64,000 nt of DNA from Eustoma russellianum (lineage: Eukaryota; Streptophyta; Magnoliopsida; Gentianales; Gentianaceae), in NCBI GenBank assembly GCA_036186865.1, contig AP025054.1, positions 5,499,060-5,563,059 of the forward strand, in the 5' to 3' direction. The notes below the pieces were generated by a model that was given only the letters and a program-made list of their open reading frames with translations, did not search any database and had not been told where the DNA came from. Below are positions 1 through 10,710 of this stretch, in pieces. The position numbers were made by a program, and so were the translations under genes. The first letter of the stretch is position 1; every line of letters starts with the position of its first letter.

Positions 1-390
1 CTTGAATATGAGATCAGATACAGATCAGGGATAGAACTTTCGGTGTGCCTTTGTTCCGACGATTAGTGCAGAACAGACACAATGAAGCCTTGTCTTCCAC
101 AGTTGCGATTAGTGCTTTTAGGAAGAAATCAGTTAGCAACCTTTGGCTCTGATACCATGTAGAAAACTTAACTCAAGTACCAAGAGGAATTAACAATTAC
201 TTGAACAAGAAGGAAAGATTATTATTCATTCATAGAGGGAAAAACCTCTGTTACTTTACAAGGGAAGAAAAGTCTAAATATATACAAAGCAGCTCTAACG
301 GCTAGAATAATGCTACAGTAGTATTTCACATCAGTGAATAGTGATTTCTAGGGGAAAGAAAAACGGTAATATTTGTTAACTTTTTCTACA
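1..390 (-). mobile_element. Ty1/copia-type LTR retrotransposon, 5' end (runs off window)
   Basis: A 233-bp LTR (158-390) starts TG and ends CA and has short inverted ends (TGTAGAAAA and TTTTCTACA). Directly beside it, at 145-157, lies a primer-binding site that reads TGGTATCAGAGCC on the minus strand, the usual initiator-Met-tRNA site of plant copia elements. The element therefore reads leftward and its internal part leaves the window at base 1. Positions 1-144 would be untranslated leader; no protein is visible there. The five bases after the LTR (GGTAC, 391-395) are the expected target-site copy, but the partner is outside the window. Confidence 0.75.
158..390 (-). repeat. 5' LTR of copia-type element
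   Basis: On the minus strand the LTR runs from TGTAGAAAAAG at 390 to TTTTCTACA at 158. A TATATATTTAG stretch near 275-285 is a plausible TATA box for LTR transcription, placed about 120 bases before the LTR end. The primer-binding site abuts the LTR without a spacer. Confidence 0.72.
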
Positions 391-548
391 GGTACTAAAA
401 GAAAACAATGAAGGATGTCAAGCTGAGGAGACGATGTGAAGGCATAAACAAATGGACCAAGCTGCGCTGAGCAAAACAACAACATCAGAACAAAGATTAA
501 CAGCAACAACAGAGACGTTGGTGGCTTGAGGTGTCTTACCTCTTCCAA
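391..548 (-). pseudogene. Possible small secreted-protein ORF cut by the copia LTR
   Basis: An ATG at 548-546 opens a minus-strand frame starting MEEVRHLKPP, followed by a strongly hydrophobic leucine-rich stretch (residues about 11-30) ending in a CSA-type signal-peptidase-like site, then about 20 polar residues. This is the shape of a plant secreted peptide precursor. The frame enters the copia LTR at about residue 52 (near 391) and then stops within it, so the original 3' part is missing. TATA-like sequences (581-588, 552-560) lie close upstream. No family is recognised; it could be a chance open frame. Confidence 0.3.
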
Positions 549-900
549 CCCTTATAAAAGGCAAACACCACTTTACATTTCTATATAGAGAAGTTCTGAT
601 TGAAGAACTCAAAGTCTGAATAAAAATTTTATACTATTCAGCCTCTAAATTCTATCCTCCTATTTAGAATTGTTCTTACAAAATTCTACAATGCGTACTC
701 TACCAAATGCTTTAAAACACTTGCTTCCGCTTCATACTCTACGACTCTGAAATTCCAACACCCTTCCATCCTGCCATTTTACTTCGCACCCTCTCTTTAG
801 TATATCTGAAAGTATTGCTTCTTTGACTTCCTTGTCATGAAAGGCAGTCCAAGGCATCTTCCCGTGCCATCCCCTCTCTGCACACCCAAGTTTTCACATG
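549..900. other. Intergenic stretch, no gene recognised
   Basis: A/T-rich sequence. A few short open stretches exist on the minus strand (for example 780-890), but none resembles a known protein or continues the LINE reading frame that starts at 901. Confidence 0.4.
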
Positions 901-2151
901 CTATGCCTGCCAACTCCTCTTCAACGTTTTTAGGAAGGTATGCCTGAGATTTTCAAGATTCACTAGCTGGCCAGTAGTCGAATAAGTGTGCAATACATTT
1001 CTCAGCTCATCTATCATGGTGTTGTCACGTTCGAAGAAGAGGAGTTTATCATCAGTGAACTGAATTTCAGGCATGTTCATATGCCAACTACCACCGACCT
1101 CTTGATCATTGTGGATAATCCTTAGGTGCATATTAGAAATAGGAAAGACGATACTGGGTGTGCGGATTAAAAGTAGGAAAGGCGATAGTGGGTTTCCCTG
1201 CCGAATCTCCCTGGTAGGCCTGAAGTGCCGTTGGCTTTCCATTAACTAGGATGTAAATAGATGCCGTCGTGATGCATTGCATAGAGGGCGGGTCTTGAAG
1301 CAAGTGGTAAGGTTACTGTTTTGTGACCTTAAGTTGATGAATTCGGGCCGTGGAAACAGCCTCGTGCACAGATCACGAAGCGATCCGGTCCCTTCCAAAC
1401 CCTGCGCAAACACGGGAGCCTAGTGTACCGGGAACATCCTTGTCATGGATTGCATGATGATATGGATAAAGCAATATGGATAAAGCGCAAGGGGAAAGCC
1501 ATAATTCCATAATCCACCTCAATTACTCCTGTTCTACTCTATTGAAAGAGTGCGAAAGATCTAGTTTCAGCGCCATACAATTTGCAGATTTGCCGCATCC
1601 AACATGCATACTATGGAAGGCCTCAAAGGCAATTATCGGGTTATCAGTGACCAGCCTGTCCATGACAAGCGCATTCTGGGATTCATCAATAACCGTGGCA
1701 ATAACTTTCTTAAATCTATTTACAATGGTTCTAGAGATCAATTTGTACAGAGAATTGCATAATCTAATGGGACGATAACCAGAACCTTTTTTTGGCTTTT
1801 TGATTTTTGGAATAAAACATAAAAACGTGTGGTTGATAGCACTAATATCAAATTCATAATTGAGAAAAGAGAAATCAATCGGTGGACATCCTCGTCAATC
1901 ACATGCCAAAACTTCTGGAGAAACACCAGTTGCATACCATCATGCTCGGGGGCTTTATTATGGGAGAGTTGCTTCAAAGCAGTTATGACCTCATCACGCG
2001 TGAATTGTTCATGGGCGTCGAAAGTATGGAGAAACTTACTACACAAGGATGACATGGCACGCTTCCATCTCTCGTTCTCCCCACAGGATGAAGTTACGTC
2101 TCCCACTGGCTTCCATTGACGATAAATATTTCGGGAGGGATTATGCAGCAT
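901..2151 (-). pseudogene. LINE (L1-type) reverse-transcriptase pseudogene
   Basis: Three minus-strand pieces together follow the order of a plant LINE reverse transcriptase. 2151-1738 holds the region before and at the start of the palm (AFTRDEVITALKQLSHNKAP-like, then the PLDY region). 1741-1523 holds the fingers/palm part (NRFKKVIATVIDESQ, then LKLDLSHSFNRVE, the first catalytic Asp region). 1242-901 holds RQGNPLSPF and the degenerate catalytic box FTDDKLLFF in place of FADD. Frameshifts separate the pieces, and a SINE (about 1283-1441) is inserted between palm and RQGNPL. It is decayed and non-functional. Endonuclease and C-terminal zinc-finger parts are not seen. Confidence 0.82.
1283..1441 (+). 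mobile_element. Au-like SINE nested in the LINE
   Basis: tRNA-derived SINE of the family called A here: head GGGCGGGTCTTG, A-box-like GCAAGTGGTAAGG, B-box-like TTCGGGCCGTGG, body with AGATCACGAAGCGATC and GCGCAAACACGGGAGCC, end CACCGGGAAC-like. The layout matches plant Au SINEs. It interrupts the minus-strand LINE reading frame. Short flanking copies of ATTGCAT (around 1275 and 1450) look like its target-site duplication. Confidence 0.72.
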
Positions 2152-2554
2152 ATGGTACTGAAGAAATCAATTGACGCATGGTAGCATATTGCAGATGCCA
2201 GCGCCACAGTTTATTCATCGTGATATATTAGAGCGAGTTAGCTTGTTAGCTTATGTACATATGTCCATATTAGATACTGTAGTGGACACGTGATGTAGGT
2301 GTGCAGATGTAAACTTTTTGTATTCGCTGATATTTAATAAAGATCAATTTTTCTAAAAAAAAAAATACATTTATCTGAACATTGTAGAGAGTCCTTACTA
2401 ATAGTTACTTAATAAATAGAATACCATCTAGAATTACATCATTTAAAACTCCAAGATAAATGTTTCTCAACTATTTTTCATACACAAACCTGCTTTAAGA
2501 GTTGCCATTTAAGCTGTTCAAGTGTACATCATATATACATATTCAGCCCGACCT
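2152..2554. other. Intergenic, no gene recognised
   Basis: A/T-rich sequence between the LINE and copia remnants. An A-run near 2356 follows an AATAAAG-like string and could be the tail of an old retroposed sequence. Nothing else is recognisable. Confidence 0.4.
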
Positions 2555-4300
2555 AAGAGAAAAATTAGATCCAAGATTAGTTTAGTGTATATTTCTAGGA
2601 TACTTTGGATCGCAAAAGTGCATAAGTGCTATTGCCTCAATAATAGGAAGATGTTTGTCATACTTGACGTTACATTCGACGAACAACATGCTTTTTACAA
2701 CCCTTCTGCTAGAACAGAGGATTTAAAGCATATTGAGTTTTGTAATATAACAGACATTGTAGGAGAACCTCATCTCGACAGATCGGTACCGCAGCTCGGC
2801 TCATCAAATTCTCAACTCAGGATTAATAGAACAAATAGCCCTATGAACTCTGACGGTGGACATGAATCGGTATGATAGAATAGACCACCTGGTACACCTG
2901 AATACATTAATAGAAACACAATACCCACATTGGAGGAAGTAGATTTATTAAAGGAAACTTATAATGAATATGAAACTGAACCATAAACCAATGATAGACC
3001 AATAGCATTAAGAAAAAGAACAAGAGAATGCACTAAAAACCCTCTATATACTATCTTATAGAAGACTTTGTGTCATATAATAGGTTAAATCCTAACTTTA
3101 AAACATTTATGTGTTCATTTGATAATAAAGTGATACCTAGAAATATACAAGAAGCATTAAGTCGGCCTGAATGGAAGACTGCAGTGTATGAAGAAATGAA
3201 TGTCTTAAAAAAATCAAACTTGGGGGATAATACCTATATCTACACCTATGAAACTTGTTGAGTGTAGATGGGTGTTTAAATTAAATATAACAATGATGGA
3301 ACAATTAATAAATACTAAACTAGATTAGCGGCAAAGGGATTTACCCAAACTTATGGTATTTATTATTTACAAACTTTTGTCCCAATTGCCAAACTTAATA
3401 CCATTAGATTATATTTCATAGCAGTTAACCTTGATTGAGAATTATATCAGTTGGACGTTGAAAATGCATTCCTAAATGGATATTTACTAGAAGAAGTTTA
3501 TATGTGCATTCTACCAAGATTCAGCAATATAATAAATCATAATAAGGATTGTAGATTGAAGAAATCATTGTATGGTCTGAAGCAATCGCCAAGAGCCTGG
3601 TTTAAAACATTCACCAAGACTATTAAAGATCATAAGTTTATTTAAAATCATAATGATCATACACTTTTCACGAAGATATCACCTAAGGGGATATTATTAT
3701 TCTAATAGTATATGTAGACGATATAATAGTGATAGGAAATATTAATCTTGAGATATAGAACATTAAGATGCAGCTATAAAAGCAATTCGAAATGAAATAT
3801 CTAAGAAAACTAAGATATTTCTTAGAAATGGAAATAGCTAGAAACAAATAATGGATCTATAGGTCACAAAAGAATTACATAATGGATCTTTTAAGAGAAA
3901 ATGAGATGCTCACATGCAAACCAGAAATACCCCTGTAGAACTTAGACATAAGTCCAGAGTACAATGGGATACTACACCCACAGATAAATTTAGTTATCAA
4001 AAATTAATTGGTAAATTGGTCTATTTATCACATACTATGCCCGATATTTGCTACGCCGTGAGTTTTGTATCTCATTTTATGCATACTCTTACTAATGAAC
4101 ATCTGAAAGTCGCCTTGACAATCCTCAGCTACCTCAAAAATGCTCAAATGTGCAACATGACAAGTATTATGTTTTAAAAGGCATATATACAGAAGTACTA
4201 AAGTATTAACAGATGCTAATTATGCTGGATCTAAAGCGCATGAGATCAACAGCCGGATATAAAACTTATTTATAGGGTAATTTGGTCAACTATTGAATCT
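2555..4300 (+). pseudogene. Ty1/copia polyprotein remnant (RT and RNase H)
   Basis: Broken frames in sense order give a copia pol. At 2600-2700 is a KCYCLNNRKMFVILDVTF-type pre-RT segment. At 3070-3260 is the RT start (IPRNIQEALSRPEWKTAV, then EEMNVLKK). At 3451-3645 is DVENAFLNGYLLEEVYM followed by CRLKKSLYGLKQSPRAWF. At 3700-3730 the YVDD box has become VYVDDIIV-like. At 3914-4177 is the RT/RNase H link with YQKLIGKLVYLSHTMPDI. At about 4215-4290 is the RNase H start LTDANYAGS. Stops and frameshifts divide all segments. No LTRs flank it, so it is an internal fragment of a dead element. Confidence 0.85.
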
Positions 4301-4771
4301 TTTTTACGTGAAGGGTGACATAAACTTCTTTTCTAATACTTTGGTAGTGAAAATAAATAGTTCCTCTCCTTCAGAAAAGTAAAGAAAAAAATCGTTTCAA
4401 AAAGTTAGATTCTAAATCATAGACGTAATTAATGGTAAAAGAAACCACATTACGTAACGTAAAGTCGGATAGTGATCTTTTTCAAAACTAAATTTTTCAA
4501 AACAATGTAGAACTCACATGTCACACCTAAGTGCGTTTTATTTATACAATATTTTTGTCTAAAAAAGCAGTTTTGAAGATGATTTTTTTTTTCAATTTAG
4601 TTTATCTCATTCTTTAACCCCATTCATTACTTCTAAAATTGCTAGAAAACATGTTTCCTTTGACAGCACATATGGAATAATAATGAAATGATGTTGATAC
4701 AAAACGAGGTAGTTTGGAAATTTTAATGACAACTAAAGATGAATTTTATTAAAGAAAAATATCCGCAGGAC
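4301..4771. other. Intergenic, no gene recognised
   Basis: A/T-rich DNA after the copia RNase H fragment, with no open frame resembling a protein and no clear repeat. Confidence 0.4.
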
Positions 4772-5850
4772 ATAGCCTGATGGAAACAGGCAAAGTAATC
4801 ACCTTGAAAAGGGAGGTTGGAAGTTTGAATCCTTCAAAAGGCATTTGTGGATAACTCCATTCCCGTGTATATAACCTGCACTTGTCTGAATCTATTAGCT
4901 TTGTGATTTACATCCCTATACTTTCTATAGGACCAGCAGTGACCCTTTGTCTGAATCTATCAGCTTTCTGATTTACATCCCTATACTTTCTATAGGACCG
5001 GGGATGGTAGTGATCCTTTGTCTGAATCTATCACCTTTCTGATTTACATCCCTATACTTTCTATAGGACCGAGGGTGGCAGTGACCCTTTGTCTGAATCT
5101 ATCAGCTTTCTGATTTACATCCCTATATTTTTTATAGGACCGGGGATGACAGTGACCCTTTGTCTGAATCTATCAGCTTTCTGATTTACATCCCTATACT
5201 TTCTATAGGACCGGGGGTGGCACTGACCCTTTATCTGAATCTATCAGCTTTCTGATTTACTTTCCTACATTTACACTTTCTATAGGACCCGTCTGAATCT
5301 ATCAGCTTTCTGATTTACATCCCTATACTTTTTATAGGACCAGGGGTGACAGTGACCCTTTGTCTGAATCTATTAGCTTTCTGATTTACATCCATGCACT
5401 TACACTTTCTATAGGACCCGTTTACATCCCTACACTTCCTATATGACTATCAGCTTTTTGATTTACATCCCTATACTTTCTATAGGACCGATTTACATCC
5501 TTACACTTCCTATATGACCGGAGGTGGCAGGGACACTTACTGGTTGGGTACAACCTTAACCGGAGGTGGCAGTGACCCTTTGTCTGACTCTATCAGCTTT
5601 CTGATTTACGTCCCTATACTTTCTATAGGATCGGGGGTGGTAGTGACTCTTTGAATCTATCAGCTTTCTGATTTACATCTATACACTTACACTTTTTATA
5701 GGACCGATTTACATCTCTACACTTCCTATAGGACTATCAGCTTTCTGATTTACATTCCTACACTTTCTATAGGACCGATTTGCATTCTTACAATTCCTAT
5801 ATGATCGGGGGTGGCAGGGACCCTTACTGGTTGGGTACAACCTTTTATTA
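4772..5850 (+). repeat. Minisatellite of about 70-bp units grown from a SINE-like head
   Basis: From about 4880 a unit containing CTGAATCTATCAGCTTTCTG, GATTTACATCCCTATAC, TTTCTATAGGACCGG and GGTGGCAGTGACCC repeats about a dozen times, with shorter units of about 35-45 bp (GATTTACATCCCTACACTTCC type) interspersed from 5270 on. GGGACCCTTACTGGTTGGGTACAACC-type ends occur near 5530-5555 and 5815-5845. At the 5' side, 4775-4840 has tRNA-like A-box and B-box features (GGAAGTTTGAATCC). I infer a SINE-like sequence whose 3' part was amplified in tandem. It ends about 150 bp before the PPR start codon. Confidence 0.75.
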
Positions 5851-6006
5851 AAGAAAATCATCTTTTATATTTATTTATTTATTTTTGACGGCGTTTGGGC
5901 CGAAGCGGGGTGGCTCGTGGCTACTCTTTCTTCTCCCACTTGTGACGTTCTATGCTTTCCGCCGTGTCTAAACTTATGCCCAGTTGAAATTTGCAACCAC
6001 TAAAGA
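5851..6006 (+). promoter_or_regulatory. Probable proximal promoter and 5' leader of the PPR gene
   Basis: This is the only single-copy sequence between the minisatellite and the PPR start. A/T-rich TTATATTTATTTATTTA at about 5866-5883 could serve as a TATA region, followed by a GC-richer stretch typical of a plant transcription start. The ATG at 6007 is preceded by AAAGA. This is inferred from position only. Confidence 0.35.
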
Positions 6007-8364
6007 ATGAACAACCACCCGCCGCCGTCGCGAGCAGCAGAGCCACCACCAAGTCAATCCTTGATCACCGCCATCACCGGTATCCTAACCACCACCACTG
6101 CCAACAGAAAAGCAATCCCACATCTCAACTCCACTGCTCTCACCCCATATCTTCCCCACCTAAACCCCACCATCCTCTCCTCAATTTTCTCCTCCTCCAC
6201 CCTCCTCTCCGACCACCCTAATTCCCTCCTCTCTTTCTTCAATTGGATTCATCCTCGCTTCCCCCCTTCTCTCATTATACCTCTTCCTTCTCTCCTCATC
6301 CTCTTGAAATATCTCTTCAGCTACAATAAATTTTCCGACGCCAAATCCCTTTTGCTTTCTTTTATACCCTCCGACCACCCCCACCACCAGCTTCACCGGT
6401 ATCTTCTCCATCCACCTAAATCTCTTCCTCCTCCCTCTAAAGCCCTTTTGGATACCTCCATTGCTGCCTACTGCCAGTGTGGAAGTCCTCACCTCGCAAC
6501 CCTTGTGTTCAAGAAAATGAAGCGTCTTTGTATCATCCCAAATGTGCTCACTTGCAATACATTGTTGAATTATCTGGTAAAGATCCCGTCTACGCATTCT
6601 ATTCATTCTTGTCAAGAATTGTTCAATGATGCCCTGAAGCTTGGATTTAAGCCTAACACGAATACTTTTAACATTTTAATCAGTGGGTATTGTGTGGAAA
6701 ACAAGTTTAACAATGCGATAGAGTTGTTGAAAAAAATGCGGGATTTTGATTGCGAGCCTGATAATGTGAGTTATAACACTATAGTGAATGCATTGTGCAA
6801 AAGGGGTAAGTTAAAAGAAGTTCGTGATTTGTTGTCTGATATGAAGAGTAGTGGGCTAGTTCCGAATGTAGTTACGTACAATATCTTGATCAATGGCTAT
6901 TGCAAAATGGGGTGGTTAAAGGATGCCGCCCATGTGATTGAGTTAATGATACAGAATGGTTTATTGCCGGATATCTCTGCTTACAATATGCTGATGAACG
7001 GAATGTGCAATGCGGGGAGGATGGATGACGCTTTTAAGATTCGGAATGAGATGGCAGGACTTAAGCTGTATCCAGATGTAGTAACATACAATACTTTGAT
7101 TAATGGTTGCTTTATAGTTGGAAGAAGTTCAGATGCTTTTAAGCTGTTGGAGGAGATGAAAGGGAAAGGGCTGAAACCGAATGAGGTTACTCATAATATC
7201 ATTATAAAGTGGTACTGCAAGGAGGGAAAGATGGATGAAGTTAGCAAGGCAGTTCAGAGAATGGAAGGAGATGGTTTTTCTCCTGATAGCGTAACTTATA
7301 ACACCCTGATCAGTGGCTACTGTAAAAGTGGAAACTTTGCAGATGCTATTAAAACAATTACTAAAATGTCTGGGAAACGACTGAAATTGGATACAGTGAC
7401 TCTTAATTCTGCTCTTCATACTCTCTGCCAGGAGAGGATGCTCAATGATGCTTATGAGTTACTTACTCATGCAAGAAGACGCGGGTACATTGTCGACGAA
7501 GTAAGCTATGGAACTCTCATTGTTGGGTATTTCAAGGAGGAAAAGTCAGACCTGGCTATGAAGCTCTGGGATGAGATGAAAGTAAAAAACATCATTCCTA
7601 GTATTGTCACCTATAATTCTTTAATCGGAGGGCTCTGGAAGATTGGAAAAACTGAAGAAGCTGTAGGTAAGATGAATGAGCTCATGGAAAATGGCTTGGT
7701 TCCGGATGAAATTACTTATAATACACTGATTCATGGATTTTGCTGGGAAGGAAATATTAGAAGAGCACTTCACTTCCACAATAAAATGGTCGAGAATTCC
7801 CTTAAGCCTGATATTTACACTTGCAATATTCTTCTCCGTGGGCTTTGCAGAGAGGGAATGCTTGAAAAGGCTATTAATCTTTACAACATGTGGATTGCAC
7901 AAGGTAAAGAAATGGACGCAGTTTCCTACAACACGTTGATAGCATCCCTTTGTAAGGCAGGGAAGTTTGACCAGGCTGTGGGACTTGTAGCTGAAATGCA
8001 AGAAAAGAAGCTAGGGCCTGACATCTATACATATAATGCCATTAATGAGGTACTAAACGATCCAGGAAGAGTGGATGAAGCGGAGGAGCTGAAGTTGAGG
8101 ATTACTGAGAGAGGCATTGTGATGGAGCAGCCTGTAGGTATGAAAGAGCAAGATGGTAATACCCAGTCGCCTTATCATTTAGATCCAAGTTCCATTCCTT
8201 ACTCGGAAAAGATAAATGAGCTTTGTTCTAAAGGAAGGTTCAAGGATGCGATGCATCTGTTTGGAGAGTCGACTGAAAAGGGTATCTCTCTAAGTAAATC
8301 TGCCTACATCACTTTGATGAATGGACTTATAAAGAGAAGGAAAAGCATAATGAGGGCTGGCTGA
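6007..8364 (+). CDS. Pentatricopeptide repeat (PPR) protein, P class, intronless
   Basis: 785-residue uninterrupted frame. Residues 1-140 are rich in Pro, Ser and Leu, compatible with an organelle-targeting leader. Residues about 143-217 hold two irregular PPR motifs. Residues 218-672 are thirteen consecutive motifs of exactly 35 residues, most with the VVTYNTLI...G(Y/F)CK...A..L...M...G..PD pattern. About two further weak motifs (673-707, 728-765) follow. No E, DYW or SMR domain is present, so it is P class. Family members bind organelle RNA and act in its processing, stability or translation. In motifs 3-15 position 5 is Asn in all but motif 11 (Gly), and position 35 is mostly Asp. The 3' end (RRKSIMRAG) departs from motif spacing, so a short frame change at the C-terminus is possible. 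Lack of introns is usual for PPR genes. Confidence 0.95.
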   Translation: MNNHPPPSRAAEPPPSQSLITAITGILTTTTANRKAIPHLNSTALTPYLPHLNPTILSSIFSSSTLLSDHPNSLLSFFNWIHPRFPPSLIIPLPSLLILLKYLFSYNKFSDAKSLLLSFIPSDHPHHQLHRYLLHPPKSLPPPSKALLDTSIAAYCQCGSPHLATLVFKKMKRLCIIPNVLTCNTLLNYLVKIPSTHSIHSCQELFNDALKLGFKPNTNTFNILISGYCVENKFNNAIELLKKMRDFDCEPDNVSYNTIVNALCKRGKLKEVRDLLSDMKSSGLVPNVVTYNILINGYCKMGWLKDAAHVIELMIQNGLLPDISAYNMLMNGMCNAGRMDDAFKIRNEMAGLKLYPDVVTYNTLINGCFIVGRSSDAFKLLEEMKGKGLKPNEVTHNIIIKWYCKEGKMDEVSKAVQRMEGDGFSPDSVTYNTLISGYCKSGNFADAIKTITKMSGKRLKLDTVTLNSALHTLCQERMLNDAYELLTHARRRGYIVDEVSYGTLIVGYFKEEKSDLAMKLWDEMKVKNIIPSIVTYNSLIGGLWKIGKTEEAVGKMNELMENGLVPDEITYNTLIHGFCWEGNIRRALHFHNKMVENSLKPDIYTCNILLRGLCREGMLEKAINLYNMWIAQGKEMDAVSYNTLIASLCKAGKFDQAVGLVAEMQEKKLGPDIYTYNAINEVLNDPGRVDEAEELKLRITERGIVMEQPVGMKEQDGNTQSPYHLDPSSIPYSEKINELCSKGRFKDAMHLFGESTEKGISLSKSAYITLMNGLIKRRKSIMRAG

Positions 8365-8929
8365 AAATGCTTTCATGTTTATTCGATACCAAGGAAAGCT
8401 GTGAAGAATTGGCTGCACAAGTATGTTTCCTTTTCTGTTTTTCGTTGGAATGATGTTTTATATTTTTTTCTTCCAAATTGTAATAGAGGGAGGGAATCAA
8501 ACCACCCCTTTCTGAGCCAAATTTATGTAACTCTTCCATTCATACCCCACTATCTCTTCTTCTCTCTCCTATAAACACCTCACCCACGCCATCGGAATTA
8601 CTTTGAGGACAAAGGTGCCTCTTCGGCCGCTGCAACAAGCGGTTGAAAGCGTAATTAACTTTGATTTCCCTTCAAACTGGCCAGATCTTTATTATCTTGG
8701 CTCGATTTATACCATGCATGACCCAGTTCGAACGAAATCGGGTTGAACATAGATTTCGTCCTTGAAGAAACATCTACTATATCCTCCTTCAAATGCGACA
8801 TTATCAACGGGAATAATCCTTCGTTGTCCCATCGCCGGAAGTGGTGGGCGACAAACAGAATTTATCGGGGCAGGTGATGGGTAACAATGCTTCTTTTCTG
8901 AATGTACAGATGGAGCAATAAAGGTTTGC
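8365..8929. other. PPR 3' flank, no separate gene recognised
   Basis: Contains the likely 3' UTR of the PPR gene (A/T-rich 8455-8490). A frame open from about 8560 to 8746 carries a stretch VINFDFPSNWPDLYYL that looks coding-like but matches no family I can name; it may belong to the 5' part of the LINE that follows. Confidence 0.4.
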
Positions 8930-10650
8930 TATAAACACAAAAATATCACGAAGACCTATTTATCTTCAGATTTCAGTCCAAAGAATGGAAACAGGAAAAT
9001 TTTGATTAGTCTCCCTTGCCATTTGACGACAAGGTTCTCTTCCTTTGGCAATGGATGCCAAAAAAGAATATTGAAAGGTTGAAATTCAACGTCATTGCGT
9101 ACAAAAAAAATTGAACGTCATTCCTGTTTGGATTCGGCTTCCTACATTATGATTCAATATTTCACTAATAATACATTGGGAAGAATTAGGAGGTTGATAG
9201 GGACGCCTATGTTTATAAACAAAGGACACAAAAATGCTCAATGTAGGTAGTTTTTACAAGGATATGTGTGGAAATTGCTGCTGGAGATAAGCTCCCTAGC
9301 TCAGTAAATTTACGGATGAATATGGGTATGAGATTATTCAACAAGTTGAGTATGAATATATACCTATCCAGTATTGAAAGTGCAAAACTTTTGAACATTT
9401 CTGTGAAGAAGAAAAGCAAAAGTCTCAGCCTAAAGCAGGACAACAAAGGACCAATTGAAAGACTCGGATAAACAACAGATGCACAGTCACGGGTCAAAAT
9501 ATTCCAAATGAACAGTAGATGCAGAGTCAAAGAGGTGTAGGGGAACTTGCAAGAGAAACTCAAGCAAAAATTTGGAAGCAGGTTAAGTCTGTTGACTCTC
9601 TGGAAGGAAAAAGATAGACTCTGCGAACCAGAACAATCAAGAAATGGATAAAGATCAAGCTAATGGACTAGAGATAGACCAATCTCAACTGAGTGGTAGC
9701 CTGGATAAGTCGGGGGTGACCTCTCCGAAACCTGTGATAACTTACCCAAAGCAAACGAAAAAGGACAAGTCCCCCCTCCATCCTCACCTCACAAATAAGT
9801 GTTGGAAAAAACCCTTTGAATGTTATTAAAACCATCCCAAACAAATTCAGCACACTTGCTTTTTTTGAAGGATGAAAATGGGGACATACAAGAAGGGCTG
9901 ACCCCAATGGAAAATTTACCTTCCAGTTTCAAGACCTTCGTTTGGAAGTAGATAGGTCTCACTACTCAGACTACTCTACACTATGTGACGAGTTTGAAAA
10001 AGAGTAAAACAATAGTGATAAGGAAACCGAGGTAGTTCTAATGGAGCTCCCTCTAACGGTTAACTGAGTGTCTTCACTACCAGTTATTATGAATGAGGGT
10101 AGTGAAGAGCAATTGAACAATGGACAAGGTGGGGATACTAACATATTGCCTTTAAAGGTTGGAAAATTGTTATTCTCAAGCCACCTCAGAGCTCTGACTC
10201 AAAGGATAGAAAGGATGGAAGGATGAAGATAACATTGAGAACCTATGGATTAAAGCAAGGGGAGAGAAAGACCCAAAAAAAAACAAAACAAAAGATGATC
10301 AGGTTTGCTTGCTGGAATATAAGGGGTTTAAACTTCCTTTTGAAGCAGAGGGCATTGAGTAACTACACTATAAAGAAGAAAATAGGTGTTACGGGTCTGG
10401 CAGTACTTTGAAAAGTTAATTAAGAATGTTTTCAAACACTGGAGACCGTGAATAATACTCTACGTAGTTCAATTTCAAGAATTTGGTTTGCTTGGGATCC
10501 AAATTTGTTTGAGATAAAAATGTTGCATTGCGAGGAACAATGTATTATTTGTAGTTTGAAGGCTAAATTGCCCAAGCAAGAAGAATCCATTGTCACTGTC
10601 TTTGTCTTGCATTATTTGTGTATATACACGGTTATGACTATTTAATATGG
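8930..10650 (+). mobile_element. LINE (L1-type) remnant: ORF1 with DUF4283-like region plus start of ORF2
   Basis: Broken frames around 8960-9240 give FRFQSKEW, LPFDDKVLFLWQW, then FNV and PVWIRLP and RRLIGTPMF: the order of the DUF4283/gag-like domain of plant LINE ORF1. 9265-9420 continues with VEIAAGDKLPSSVNLRM and a degenerate zinc knuckle (CKTFEH-like). The ORF1 tail (9644-10285) is acidic and lysine-rich. ORF2 begins at about 10294 with MIRFACWNIRGLN, the conserved start of the AP endonuclease, and decays by 10650 (RIWFAWDPNLFE still visible at 10475-10515). Reverse transcriptase is absent. Many stops and frameshifts: a dead fragment. Confidence 0.75.
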
Positions 10651-10710
10651 AAACTTTCTATATTTCCTCACTAACATACTAGCACACCATATCTCTATTA
10701 CTTTGTCATC

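Noticed and set aside
6181..6615. 144-codon minus-strand ORF
   Set aside because: Antisense shadow of the PPR N-terminal region, produced by its CT-rich coding sequence.
8603..8746. Importin-like exon
   Set aside because: VINFDFPSNWPDL has a vague likeness only; no helix-repeat context, and LINE sequence follows.
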